Assembly (NCBI GenBank): GCA_033439765.1
Contig: JAULSN010000006.1
Span: 2,976,001 to 3,040,000 of the forward strand
Source of the DNA: Lasiosphaeria ovina
Taxonomy: Eukaryota > Ascomycota > Sordariomycetes > Sordariales > Lasiosphaeriaceae
Length of the DNA stretch: 64,000 bases
Direction of reading: 5' to 3'
The position numbers and the translations under genes are program-made. Below the pieces are notes generated by a model. That model was not told the DNA's origin, did no database searches, and worked only from the letters and a program-made list of their open reading frames with translations. Of the stretch, positions 53,973 through 63,998 are shown piece after piece (the stretch's first letter is position 1; each line of letters begins with the position of its first letter).

Positions 53973-54018
53973 AAAGTGTCCGACTCGCTTATCTGTCCGA
54001 CTCGCTTATCACACACGT
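53973..54018. repeat. Right 46-bp terminal inverted repeat of the pogo element
   Basis: Perfect inverse of the left arm, with the same tandem 17-bp motif in opposite orientation, followed by TA. Confidence 0.93.
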
Positions 54019-54049
54019 TACCTACTGTACGAACCTGCACCGCAAAACA

Positions 54050-54328
54050 ATGGCAACCCATTCCGAGTTTGGCGAGACGACGCCAGGGTCCGAGGTAGCC
54101 AAATTCTTCCCAGACCAAATCCGCGGGAGAATAGGTGAGTTCACCCCCTTCAACTTCACCATAACGAGGTCCACACACACTGACACGCACCCAATAGCCC
54201 TCGTCACAGGCATCAGCCCAAGGAGTATTACCCAAAAAACCGCTCTAGCCTTCGCATCCCAAACCCCGGACCTCCTGATCCTCGCCTCCGGAACCTAGTC
54301 CCGGGTCAAAGACGTCCTGTCTTGATAT
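54050..54328 (+). pseudogene. N-terminal remnant of a short-chain dehydrogenase gene
   Basis: ATG 54050 opens exon 1 (54050-54134, FGETTPGSEVAKFFPDQIRG). A 63-nt intron (GTGAGT) leads to exon 2 from 54198: ALVTGISPRSITQKTALAFA, then SQTPDLLILASGT, and TAG at 54296. The pattern matches the first 60 residues of fungal retinol-dehydrogenase-like SDRs, where LILASRT is followed by more Rossmann fold. Here SRVKDVLS follows the TAG and then a TGA. Most of the SDR is missing. The TAG could derive from CAG. The fragment begins 30 bp from the pogo element. Confidence 0.6.
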
Positions 54329-54329
54329 A

Positions 54330-55629
54330 TCATTGCCACTCCCTGTTTCTTAGGTTTTCTCCTGGCATTATCGGCGTCTCGGGAGAGTCGGGTTTATCTG
54401 CAGTATTCTCCCATCCCATCTCGCTTCTAGACTGAGCACTGTCGAGTTCGTGCGGTGAAGCGGAGTGTGATGAGACTGGTGTTTGAGTGGTGTAGTTGTA
54501 GTTATGTGGCAGTCGCAAGCTGGGAGACACGGTAATTCCGCTTTCAAGTTCATGAGCAGCTTGTGGAGGTTGTGTTCCTTGCCAATGCCCATCGTGCACT
54601 ATTGTGTGAGCTTCGGGTGGTTTTTCTAATGCGGAATCCGAGAGCTCGGGAGGGCGGTCGTCGCCCTTCTCGGCGAGGATGATATTACGCTTGGGGTTTG
54701 GGCCCGCCGCTACCTGTGCCAGTGATTGCTGGCGCCGCCGGCGAAATACGAAGAAAGCTGCCACGGCGAGCAATATGACGCCGAGTGCCGCGCCCGCGCC
54801 TATCCCTGCCTTGGCGCCTGTCGAGAGCTGAGCGTTGCTAATAGCGTCCGTCTTAGCGTCCGTACCAGCCGCCTCGACCCCTATGGAGGACGAGCTTGTC
54901 GACTGGCTGCTGCTAGCACCGTTCGGCCCAGGAGTTGGTGAAGGCGTACCGGTAGTGGGGAAGCCTGTCAAACCCAGGAGTGACGTGTCGGAGGCCTGGA
55001 AACGGACCTGAATCGCAGTGGGCACGGCATACATAGCGTGACCTCCGAGCGAGAAGGGCCCCGTGGTGGTGTAGCTAGTCAGGGCATCCGAAGCCGGGTT
55101 GTCGGTGGGAGGGCCATCGACAATAGTAAGGGTAGGCCGGTGGCTTCCAGCCCCAATTGTGCTTGTGCAGACCTCGATGAAGTCCCAGTAGGTGTACTCG
55201 CTAGATAAGCCTACAATTAGCTCCTCTGAAACTAGGCACACAAGGCGTTTATAGCGACATCACGAACCTTGGACAACAGTATATGGCGGCTTCACCAGGC
55301 AGCGGGGTGTAATCTAGTATCTTCCGGGTCCCGTAGTCTTTCCACGTGCCAGCGCTCGTCCAGCCGGATGGACAGACCGCGGGAGAGTAGAATTTACCCC
55401 AGTTGAAAGTTTCGAAGCCCGGCGGGTAACATGAGCGGGTGGTCGAGGAGTCTAGATAGCGCGTGCCCCAAGTGACGGCACCGTCCTGGTGAGGGGGGTG
55501 GACCGTAAATGAGCGTGAGCACCACTCTGGCGCCAAGAAGGGCGTCGTGAGCGCGCCGAGGACGCCATCCCGGCTCGTCGGTGTCGCAGCAGCCACCATC
55601 CCGGTCTCCTTTCTGCTGGCCTGTGACAA
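54330..55629 (-). CDS. Single-pass fungal membrane protein with Cys-rich ectodomain
   Basis: Exon 1 (55629-55268) and exon 2 (55200-54330) join across a 67-nt intron (GTTCGT donor, GCTAAT branch site) to give about 410 residues. The ectodomain begins LGALTTPFLAPEWCSRSF and has the family pattern RSCYPPGF ... YSPAVCPSGWTSAGTW ... AAIYCCPS. A Ser/Thr/Pro-rich stalk follows (TGTPSPTPGPNGASSSQS), then one transmembrane helix (AGIGAGAALGVILLAVAAFF), a basic RRRRQQ stop and a 130-residue cytosolic tail. No signal peptide is visible at the start, so either an upstream exon encodes it or the start is misplaced (ATG 55599 is an alternative). Relatives are cell-surface proteins of unknown function. Confidence 0.72.
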
Positions 55630-55920
55630 TCAATGTGGCCAACTGGCAGCGCAAAGCAGTGGTCTTGACAAGATGATGGCAGCAAAGCGATTGAAGAAAA
55701 ACAGAAATGCCGCCATGGCCGGCCACCTCGGACTTTGGCGCGGTGCCAAGGCCGTTGAGCCGAGCGGCGAGCTCCTTCGAAGGGGCACAGTGATGCGAGG
55801 GTTGGGGGTCCGTTAATCGCCCCCCAATCATTGCTTGGCGTCTGTAGGGTAACATTGTTGGTCGTTTCTAGCCTAGTTCGACAGAACCCCAGGCTACATC
55901 AAGCCAGAAACGGACTCAAG
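55630..55920. other. Upstream region of the membrane protein gene
   Basis: The missing signal-peptide exon of the membrane protein gene would be expected here. I could not identify it with confidence. Confidence 0.3.
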
Positions 55921-56183
55921 ATACCGCTTACTTTCGTTCGTTTGGTTCCTGATACCCATTCACGGATATCTCCACTTTATTTCTTCGCCCTTCCTTTTTA
56001 ATTGGCTAAATCGATCAGATAATCGGGCAATCCTCCTTGACGTCGGTTTTCTCGATCTTATCTGAGCGAAAGACGGGCTAATCTAATATGAAGATAAAAC
56101 TAAAGGAAATACGGGGATAGTCGCTGATGGGTCTCACCCTGCCCTGCTAGTTCAGGAACCAAACGAACGAAAGTAAGCGGTAT
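55921..56183. mobile_element. MITE-like element with 30-bp terminal inverted repeats
   Basis: The arm CCGCTTACTTTCGTTCGTTT plus GGTTCCTGA (from 55924) recurs as a perfect reverse complement ending at 56181. Both ends are bordered by TA, so a TA target duplication is likely. Weaker inverted similarity continues inwards (ACCCAT ... ATGGGT). The 260-bp element has no coding capacity, as expected of a Tc1/mariner-type MITE. Its ends are unlike those of the pogo element at 52-54 kb, so it is not a deletion derivative of it. Confidence 0.82.
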
Positions 56184-56337
56184 TAGTTCGTCTCTTGAAA
56201 AGAATTTACTAGTATATGTGTCTCGTTCCAAGGGCCAGCTGCTGTCCCGACCACGGCACCTACCCCTATTCCCAGCCAAACACCCCGTAAACAACAACGT
56301 GCTTGAACCCCCCTTCCCCTCCCCTCCACCAAACCCA

Positions 56338-56385
<48 letters not shown>
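56338..56385. repeat. (AGAACC)8 hexanucleotide tandem repeat
   Basis: Eight perfect units end five bases from the stop codon of the transcription factor gene, so the repeat is in its 3' untranslated region. It is not the TTAGGG telomere unit. Confidence 0.92.
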
Positions 56386-56386
<1 letters not shown>

Positions 56387-56389
56387 AAA

Positions 56390-58111
56390 TCACACAAAAG
56401 GCGGCATGACATCCACCCGTCCCATAACCCGTCCCACCCTCTCCCGAAACCCCATCCCCCCACCACTCCCCTCCGCAAGATCATCCTGCGCCCAAACGGC
56501 CTCGAGCAGCTTGCGCACGAGGAAGTCGCGGCTCGCGGTGCCGCCGCGCTCCGAGCGCGCGATCACGTCCAGCACGGCCGCGCGCTGCTCGTCGCGCCGC
56601 GCCTCGCTGCCGAGGATGAAGATGGGGAATTGTTGCGTGCAGGCGCTTGTCTGGGCGAGGAGGGTGAATGCGCGGTCGATGTCCTTTTGGGTGCGCAAGC
56701 GTTGTTTGGTGTTTGTGTTTGTGTGGTGGTGGTCGTTGTTGTTGTTGTGGGGGTGGTGCGGCTCGGACATGCGGGCGAGGTAGATGAGCATGGCGAGCCG
56801 GAAAAGTTCCAGGTTGGTTTGCTGTTGCTGTTGTGTGGTGGTGTAGTCGTTGGGCCCGGGATGGGTGAGCTGCACGTTGCGGATGCGCCAGTCGAGAATG
56901 GCGAGGTAGGTTTCGTGCTCGTCGGCCGTCTCTGCGCGCTGCTTCGTTTCGTCAGCGGGCGGCTGCGGCGTGGCGACGGCGTCGACGACTTCTGAGAGCA
57001 GCCGCAGCAGGGCGAACGCCGGCAGGTGCTGCGCGGCGTGGGGGATCTGAGGCGGTGGTGTTAGTCAAGTCACCAGATATTCTTTCTGTCCTGAAAAACG
57101 CACCTCGGCGCGAATGAGCTTGCAAGTGCCGGTGAGCGAGCGGCCGCTGGCCGGGTTCACCGCCATGAACGACCCGACGGAAAAGGGGCTCGCGGAAAGC
57201 GTCACGGATGTTGAGAGCTCCTGCCCGCGCCAGACCTGGGCGCTGAAGCGCGCCAGCACGTCGTGGTAGTAGACCCAGGCCAGCAGGATGGCGATGTCGC
57301 CGCCGCGGTAGGCGTCGGGGTGTCTGTTGAGGCCGGCGGCCTGGATGACGTCCTTGGCGCCGTGCAGATACAGTGTCCACTCCTCCCAGGTGCAGGACTT
57401 GTGGTGGATCTGGTGGTCAGGGGGATGTCAGCTGTGAGAATCGGGATTGACAAGGGGCTGTCCGCGGGCGCTCACCTCGAACGAACACAGCAGCATGCTA
57501 GCGGCAATGTGATGGACAGCTTCGGTGGTGCTGATATTGCTGCTTCCCGACGCAGCCGCCAAAGACTTTATGGCCGCGACTTTGAGCCTGGCGTCCTGGA
57601 AGTTGAGGCCATGGCGTTGGAGCGAGGAAAAGGCGAGGATGGTCTGGAGCAGGGCCCTGGCTGAGACCGTATGCGGGTTGGTCATTGCTATGCGGAGCAG
57701 CGCGTCGCCTAGCTCCGTGTGCGTATGGCCGGCGACGGCCAGCGACGCCGCGGCGTGGAGCTGGAAGTGCTCGAGCAGGTCTTTGTAGCCGTCGTCGACC
57801 AAACAGTCTATGGACTTGGGGAGGCATGATCTGTCCAAGATCGACAAGGCGCGCCCTGTTCCCTGTGCTGCCGACGTGGCGGGGCCGTAGTGCGCTTCCA
57901 TGTCGCGGTGCAAAACGTTGACGATGCGCGTAGCAGTGGTGATGGTAGGCGCCGCTGAGCCGGCCTTGCGCTTCCCCCGTGACGCCGTCGGCTCTTCTCC
58001 CACCCGCGCGCGTTTCCTGTCGCCGGCATGGGGCCACGACAGCTGTAGACGTTTGTAGACACGCGATCTGACATGAGACGCCGTCTCGGTACTCGAGGTG
58101 GATTCCATCAT
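56390..58111 (-). CDS. Fungal transcription factor, PF11951-type domain
   Basis: Exons 58111-57476, 57409-57104 and 57046-56390 give 532 residues. Donors are GTGAGC and GTGCGT with clean CAG acceptors. The middle homology region typical of PF11951 regulators is visible: LLEHFQLHAAASLAVAGH, ILAFSSLQRHGLNFQDARL, CTWEEWTLYLHGAKDVIQAA, and the C-terminal YLAILDWRIRNVQ. The segment KRLQLSWPHAGDRKRARV is what normally follows the Zn2Cys6 cluster in this family, but no CX2CX6C cluster lies before it or in the 480 bp upstream. The protein may be a DNA-binding-deficient paralogue, or a first exon may lie further away. A Gln run (TTTQQQQQTN) and an Asn/His run (PHNNNNDHHHTN) are low-complexity loops. 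The product ends just before a hexamer repeat. Confidence 0.78.
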
Positions 58112-58595
58112 TGCCAAATGTCAAGTCAGCCCGGGACTGTCGAATCTCCTTTTCTCCGCAAGGCGAATTGCTTTCTTGTCAAAGGAAGGTAAATATTCTT
58201 AAAGGTTGCTTGTCTGGTCAAATCAAGAAGCGAATACGCACCCAGCTTAGAAATAGTCTATAACCTGCACCGGACTCCTTTTTCAATATTTTGGCTGTTC
58301 GTTGCAGAGTACGTAAGAATTGTAGGGTTAATTGCTGAGAAATCAGCAGATCCCACCCGAGGGAGCGATCGCCCCTTTGTCCCCACACTTTCAGAGTTGC
58401 CTGTTTTCCATTTCCCAGGTCACATTGCATGCCAAGGCGTGAAGCTAATGCACAAGCACCGACAATGCCCCGCATGGCCAATGAATACGGGCAGGCGGCG
58501 GGTGAATACGCTCGTGGCCAAGCTTCTGATTGGATCTAGATTAGGAATCCACTAAGGTACAGTACATAGTACATACACCATACAGGAGAGGAGGC
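58112..58595. other. Intergenic region
   Basis: Upstream region of the transcription factor gene. It was inspected for a Zn2Cys6-coding exon and none was seen. Confidence 0.4.
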
Positions 58596-59620
58596 TCAGA
58601 GCCACCGCTTATTGCCGAGCTGCGACAGGTAGTCGCCGGCATTGCCGTTTTCGATGCTGGCGTTGTCGATGACGCCCCGCATCAATCTGACGGCATTGTC
58701 CGGCGTCTTGTCGGGCCCCGTGAAGTGCGGGGCGTATTTGAGAAGCTTTCCCATGAACTCCTGGATGCCCTGTGTCTGCTCCTCCGTCGCTATCGCAGGG
58801 AAATGGGTCAGCAGGGACCAAGACTGGACAAGATCAGGAGAGGGGGGGACAAACCTTCGATAAACTGCCCCACGTCGACGATCCCCGGGGCCACGGCCAT
58901 AACCAGCACGCCATGCTTCTTGTACTCGGCACTGAACTTAGCCACGACCATGTTCAGCGCCGCCTTGCTGATCGAATATAGCGGCGCGCTGGCGACGTCG
59001 ACCTCGTTGGTGAAGGGTATGTCGGAGTAGCCTGTGGTCAAGGCAATGACCTTCTTGACTTTACCCTTGAGCACCAACGGCATGAACAGGTTGATGAAGT
59101 TGATGTTGCCGAGCACGTTGATGTCGAAGTAAGTCTGCAGCTCTTGTGCCAGCCGTTCGGGATCGGCGCCCCTAATTATTGTTTGTCAATTACGTATCCA
59201 CGGGCGGTTGTCTCGGAGACGGAGAGAAACGAAAGTGGAACCTACAGCTTTCCGATTCCGTCGTAGGCATCCCACTGGCTGCCAAAAGCGGCGTTGGCAA
59301 TCAGGTAGTCGACGCTACCGCCCGTGATCTTGGCCGTGTCGGCAGCGGCCTTCTTGAGACCCGCATAGTCGACGAGGTCGCCTTCCAGAATGTGGACGTT
59401 GGACCGGGACTTGAGGTCGGCATCTTCCGAGATCTTCTTTTCGGTGGCCGCCTTGTTGCGGACGAGCCCGATGACCGTGTTGGCCGGGTTGCTGGAGTAC
59501 TGGCGCACGAATTCGTACTGGCAGAACATGTGGTTAGACTTGGCTCGTGGCGCAGACGCACTGGGACGGAATACTCACCCCGAGGCCTCTCGAGGTTCCG
59601 ATGATAACGTAGGAAGACAT
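58596..59620 (-). CDS. Short-chain dehydrogenase/reductase (C-factor-like SDR)
   Basis: Four exons, 59620-59579 (14 codons), 59517-59246, 59171-58855 and 58789-58596, give 274 residues. The cofactor loop is split by intron 1: VIIGTSRGLG | YEFVRQY. NAG-like LIANAAFGS and the catalytic YxxxK as YSISK (APLYSISKAALNMVVAKFSA) are present, followed by VMAVAPGIVDVGQF. The first exon encodes only the beta-1 strand and glycine loop. Classical NAD(P)-dependent oxidoreductase; the combination GTSRGLG and LFMPLVLKGKVKKVIAL resembles fungal C-factor-like SDRs. Substrate unknown. Intron donors are GTGAGT, GTAGGT and GTTTGT. Confidence 0.88.
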
Positions 59621-60589
59621 GTCGAGGAGCTGAGGGGTTGAAGGATGTTAAAGAATGTTAGAGGATGTCGAAGGATGTTGAATGGTTGGAGGGGTGTTGG
59701 TGGCTGTGAATTGGTGGTTTGTTCGTGTGAGTATGATAATGGATAGAAATTAAAAACCACAGCAGGCGCCTACCAGAACCCTTATATGCCCAGTCTCTGG
59801 CCAGCGGGACTCGTGTGGATTTGTAAAGTGTTTCTTTGTTGATAACTGACCAAGGTTGCTTTCTCCCTATTTTACTTCCAGCTCCCCTTTTCGCTATAAA
59901 TTTCCACAGTTTTGCTAGCCATGCTTACACAATAGTTGCCCAAAGTTGGGCGCGGAGCCCTGGCTACATGACGGGCCGTATGCACGTCCCCGCCCCAGTT
60001 GCCGATTTTTGTCTCTCCCCCAGCCTGTGCATACGATTCCCGCACTACCGGCACTTTGGGCCTCTGGGGCGCCACAGTTGCGTGGGTCTAGACTCGTTTC
60101 CGGTCTGGCCTGCCGCGGAAGAGCTGCGCATTACTAATTAAGTGCTTGCACTGGTGATGCAATAATTCCATCATGGGCATTACAAATGTATCGATTGCTT
60201 TCGAATTGAATACGCACCCCGCATGCTAAACTCTGATTCATGGTTCATACGTGCTGGCTATACTCAGTAGCCGTGCAGCCTATATCTGGAGCTGCAGCTG
60301 CCCAGGTATCCAGGCAGCAGGTGTCTGTTTTGCCTGCTGGTGCAGCGACAGTCTATGAAAGATACCTAATTAGACCTCAGCCTGAACATCCTTCGCGCGG
60401 TGATTCGAGGCACTCACAACAATAATCACGACCAATCGATGTCTCTATAAAGCCGAGTAAAGAAACCTAAGGTAATTACCTCAGTTCTATCACAAATTAC
60501 TAGGAAGAAACAAGTCTTGAATACTGCCGGGCCCCAAAGAGCCAAAATAGCGAACGTTCAGGGGCTAGAGTGTATGCGTCTCACTACTA
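59621..60589. other. Intergenic region
   Basis: A degenerate GGATGTT/AATGTTA-type repeat lies at 59638-59690 in the SDR promoter. No gene is supported. Confidence 0.4.
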
Positions 60590-61657
60590 TTAATACTTGG
60601 CAAACACGACCGGCCCATTGTCGCCCTCCTCCTCCTCGGACGCATTGAACCACTGGTGCCCAGCATCGAGCGCCGCCATGTGGTCAGCCAGCGCGAGGCC
60701 CTTGAGCCGGCGCTCTTCGATGCGCCTGAGGATCTCTCGGACTTGTCCATCGCTACCGCCGCCGACGTCCCCCTCGCCAGCAGGGAACCGGCTCCTCAAC
60801 CCGCCAGCCTGTGCCTCCGTCTCGGCGGCTGCAGCGGGAGCAACAGGCAGCAGCCCGGCGACCTGCAGGAACTCGTACGGCGACACCGTCTTGCGGCCCT
60901 GCTTGAGCACGTACTTTGAGATGCACGTGGCGCAAATGGCCGCGTTGACCTCGCCCTCTGCCTGCGCAGCCCTCAACACCCCCCGCTCCCCTTTCATCCC
61001 ACCCGCAGGAACCTTCTTATTCCGCCACGGCTGGTCGGCGAACCGCCCCGGCCGCACGCTGCCGGGCTGCACAAAGTGCGACACGAGGTAGATCCACTTT
61101 GCGTCCCAGGCGAGCAGGCGCGTCCAGATCTCGACGCGCGCGAGCGGCGCGATCGGCCGCCGGTAGATGCACGCCGTGCCCGCGAGCGCCGGGCCCGGCT
61201 GGCCGCCCCCGGCGTGGCCCCCGCGGCGGAACCCTTCGCGGAAGATGCTGAACACGTGGTACCCGCGCGCCACGTCCAGGTCTGTCAGGTACGTCGAGTT
61301 GGACTTGTGCAGGTAGAAGTCGGCGTCGCCCGGCGGCGTTGTTGTTGTGTAGATGGTCGGCTGGAAGAGGGTCAGGATTGGTGTTTCCGGGTCTGGCGAG
61401 CTCTCGGGCAGTGTCGCGCGCGGCCCTGGTCGTCGGTCCATCCAGTAGTGCCCGTAGTAGCCCCAGGCGATGCGGATCTGATTAATGGGGCTGTTAGTGC
61501 TTGACAAGTTGATTGGCATTGGTCAGGGTATACGCACACTCCATGCAAACGGGAGCGATTTGTAGTTGAGCACCGCGTTGATGAGGACGGCGATGAGGAC
61601 CGGCTTGCCCACAAGCTGCGCCAGGTAGGATATAAACGACGGCATGCTGGAAATCAT
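60590..61657 (-). CDS. Hotdog-fold thioesterase-like protein
   Basis: Exon 1 (61657-61538; alternative ATG 61645) and exon 2 (61477-60590) join across a 60-nt intron (GTGCGT donor, ATCAG acceptor) to give 335 residues. The N-terminus is a hydrophobic helix (VGKPVLIAVLINAVLNYK) followed by LPFAWSIRIAWGYYGHYW. The 4HBT_2-like thioesterase core shows STYLTDLDVARGYHVFSIF and the strand VEIWTRLLAWDAKWIYLVSH followed by FVQPG. The C-terminal third is Ala/Gly-rich. This layout resembles fungal acyl-CoA thioesterase-like proteins related to THEM6. The canonical hotdog catalytic Asp cannot be assigned confidently. It is possibly membrane-associated through the N-terminal helix. Confidence 0.75.
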
Positions 61658-63287
61658 TTTGGCTACTGGCGGTCAGGTTGATGGACAGTCTGACGGACGA
61701 GAGAGACAGCAATCAATGCCGAGAAAGTGCTAGTGTCGAGGTTGTATCGTGGTGGTCAAAAGCGTGACTGTCTCATCCGGTGGAGCAGAAATCGTGAGTA
61801 GCAAAATTTCCAAAACAATGCACCGCAGCCTCTTATCAGGATTTCTACGATGCGAGCCTCGAGTCCGAGCTGTCAGCACTAGTCAGCCGCTAACCGAGGC
61901 AGGCAGACGCGGACCAGCCGAGGCAGGCAGCAAGCACAGCAGGCTCAGCAAGCTCGGGGAGCAACCGGAAGGCTCGGCGAGGAAAGGCCAGTGCCCGGAA
62001 GGCCGGGCGGCATTGCGGCGTGGGCGGCGCTGCCGCAGCCCAACGCCTCGATGCACACATGTCACCTTACCTGGTCTTTTGTGGTTGAGAACGGCTAGAC
62101 TCAGTTGGGTGTGGCCTGCCGAGCATGCTGAAAGTGTTGGCCGTCCTTCATTGGCTCTCGCTGTTGCAATTCAGGAAATGCTACCAGGGGGTTGGTAGCC
62201 AAGACCTTTCTCGACCAGGTATTGGTTGGATGCCCGCAATGCTGGCTCTGGAATTCTCGAATCTGTGTCGGCGTTGTAAAGCCCGACGGCCGACACCCAT
62301 ACCACACCCCGTTTGGATTATTTGACAGTAAATCGTAGAAGAGAGAAACTGCGAACCTCAGCTCACAGCTTTCTAGTATCACATGGAATCAAAAGGGATC
62401 TTCTCATATCAAAGACGGGATTCACGGAACCCGCGAAGTCCGCGAAATGTCTCAGCAGAACCTTGAGACATGAAGCAGGCTGCAGCATCATTATAATTAC
62501 TCAGCCAGAAAATCACGCTCCCAGAGTCCCCCCCCGAAAAGAATAATACAGCGCCAGAACAGAAAGATGTGAATGTCCCTTCTTTTTTATAATTAATTAA
62601 TTTTGTTTTTATGATTCTTGTCCTTGGCCACCACACAAGTTCTGACAACAATTACACAATGCGAACAGATACCGAAGAGAAGTGAATAGAGGGCTTTGAA
62701 GATGTACAAACATAATCTTTAGTGATTCCAATCTTTTTCTTTTATAATAGGGCATACTAAAGAGCACACCCAGCTCCGAAAGAGTCGGACCATCATGCAG
62801 GTAATACTCCGTACTCCGAAGTGAAATAAACAAAGGAAAATTAAGGTAATTAGTTCTGGAAAAAACTCAGTGGTGTCTCGACCCGGTAGTCATCAAGCAG
62901 GAGATAGCTGCGCGTCCCGCATTTAATCAGCCCTGATCATCCGAATAGGCAACCGACTTACCGCCACCGCCGCCGTTAGATATAGCCGTGCACGCGCCGT
63001 GTCGACGACTTCGTATGACGTGTTAACAACACCGAATGACATGTCGACGACTTCGTATCCCGTGACCCCGCCGTCATTGCTCGCCCCGGCGGCCTTGTGG
63101 TTATTTACATTCCCACGCCGATGTATTGCGGCGTTCTTGGAGAGGCCTTCTGGCTACTCCTTCATGTCTTCCCACGCCAGTTCGCCCTACAGCTCTCTTG
63201 GCGTCGAGTCTAGGGCACTGTATGATAATTGATGGATCAATCTTCTAGTGCCAGGCAGTCGTATGAGCTTATGGCTCGGTGATGATA
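61658..63287. other. AT-rich intergenic region
   Basis: 1.6 kb without a supported gene. The segment 62300-62900 is strongly AT-rich. A 25-bp block (TCGACGACTTCGTATGACGTG and a near copy) is repeated at about 63000 and 63042. Confidence 0.4.
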
Positions 63288-63998
63288 TCACTCGCGTCCC
63301 TTCCTCTCCATATCCTGCTTCCCCCAGGTCTTGTACTTCCGAAGAGTATCCCGCATTTTCTTCAAAGTCTTATACCCTTCTCTCAGGACCAATGTGGCCA
63401 ATGGTCCAGCATGTCCACCAACCGCCCGACTCTCTTCAGCCGCGCTCAAATACTCATCTCTACTCTGATCATGCTCACCTACATTAACCACGATCCCTGC
63501 GTACTTGATAAGTATAACATTTAGAACCAAACGACACATGCGACCGTTACCATCTCTAAACGGATGGATATTGACAAAACGGTCGCAGTACTTGGCGGCC
63601 AATGCAAAGGGGTCTAGGACACCCGCCTTCTCAGCTGCGTCGAGCTCGATGCCGAGATTCTTCACCATGGATGTCATGGCCGCCGCGATTTCACTGGGCT
63701 TTGGACACTGCTGCACTCCAATGTACACATCATCGCTGCGGTATTTACCGCCGAAATCCTTGCTGGTATCGAGAAACCCAGCACCGGCTGCGCTGATGCC
63801 TTTGACGAGAATTGCATGAGTGTCCTTGATGAGCTTCTCTGTCATGGGCTTCTGTGCATGGACGAACTCGTTCACTATGTGCTGAAATGCAGCGGCATGC
63901 TGCACGACTTCTCGGCGAGAACGGATGATATGGTTATCTCCCGGGTTGATATCCTTCCGAATTAGCTTCTCCAGCTTGACCTGATATTCCGGAGTACT
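63288..63998 (-). CDS. Fic-domain protein (5' partial at the window edge)
   Basis: The frame is open from the right window edge to a stop at 63288. The Fic core is complete and canonical, HPFRDGNGRMCR, preceded by KYCDRFVNI and by a typical N-terminal flap region (GAGFLDTSKDFGGKYRSDDV then YIGVQQCPKPSEI). Fic proteins usually transfer AMP from ATP to hydroxyl groups of target proteins. The catalytic His, the Asn-Gly-Asn anion loop and the final Arg are all present, so activity is plausible. No inhibitory (S/T)xxxE(G/N) helix is visible in the part seen, but the N-terminus is outside the window. No intron is needed in the visible 236 codons. The domain is far commoner in bacteria, which suggests ancient lateral transfer. 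Confidence 0.88.
   Translation of the reverse strand, partial: STPEYQVKLEKLIRKDINPGDNHIIRSRREVVQHAAAFQHIVNEFVHAQKPMTEKLIKDTHAILVKGISAAGAGFLDTSKDFGGKYRSDDVYIGVQQCPKPSEIAAAMTSMVKNLGIELDAAEKAGVLDPFALAAKYCDRFVNIHPFRDGNGRMCRLVLNVILIKYAGIVVNVGEHDQSRDEYLSAAEESRAVGGHAGPLATLVLREGYKTLKKMRDTLRKYKTWGKQDMERKGRE

Larger units (their letters stand above)
52157..54018. mobile_element. Complete pogo/Fot-type Tc1-mariner transposon
   Basis: A 1,862-bp element is bounded by perfect 46-bp inverted repeats and flanked on both sides by TA, the target-site duplication of the Tc1/mariner superfamily (52155-52156 and 54019-54020). It contains one long transposase frame on the minus strand interrupted by a single TAG. 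Identity of the arms indicates recent insertion or recent mobility. Confidence 0.92.

Noticed and set aside
56338..56385. Hexamer array as an interstitial telomere repeat
   Set aside because: The unit AGAACC is not a variant of TTAGGG in either orientation or phase.
56303..56995. 230-codon plus-strand frame starting with Glu-Pro repeats
   Set aside because: Created by the AGAACC hexamer and by the antisense of the transcription factor exon 3; no independent support.
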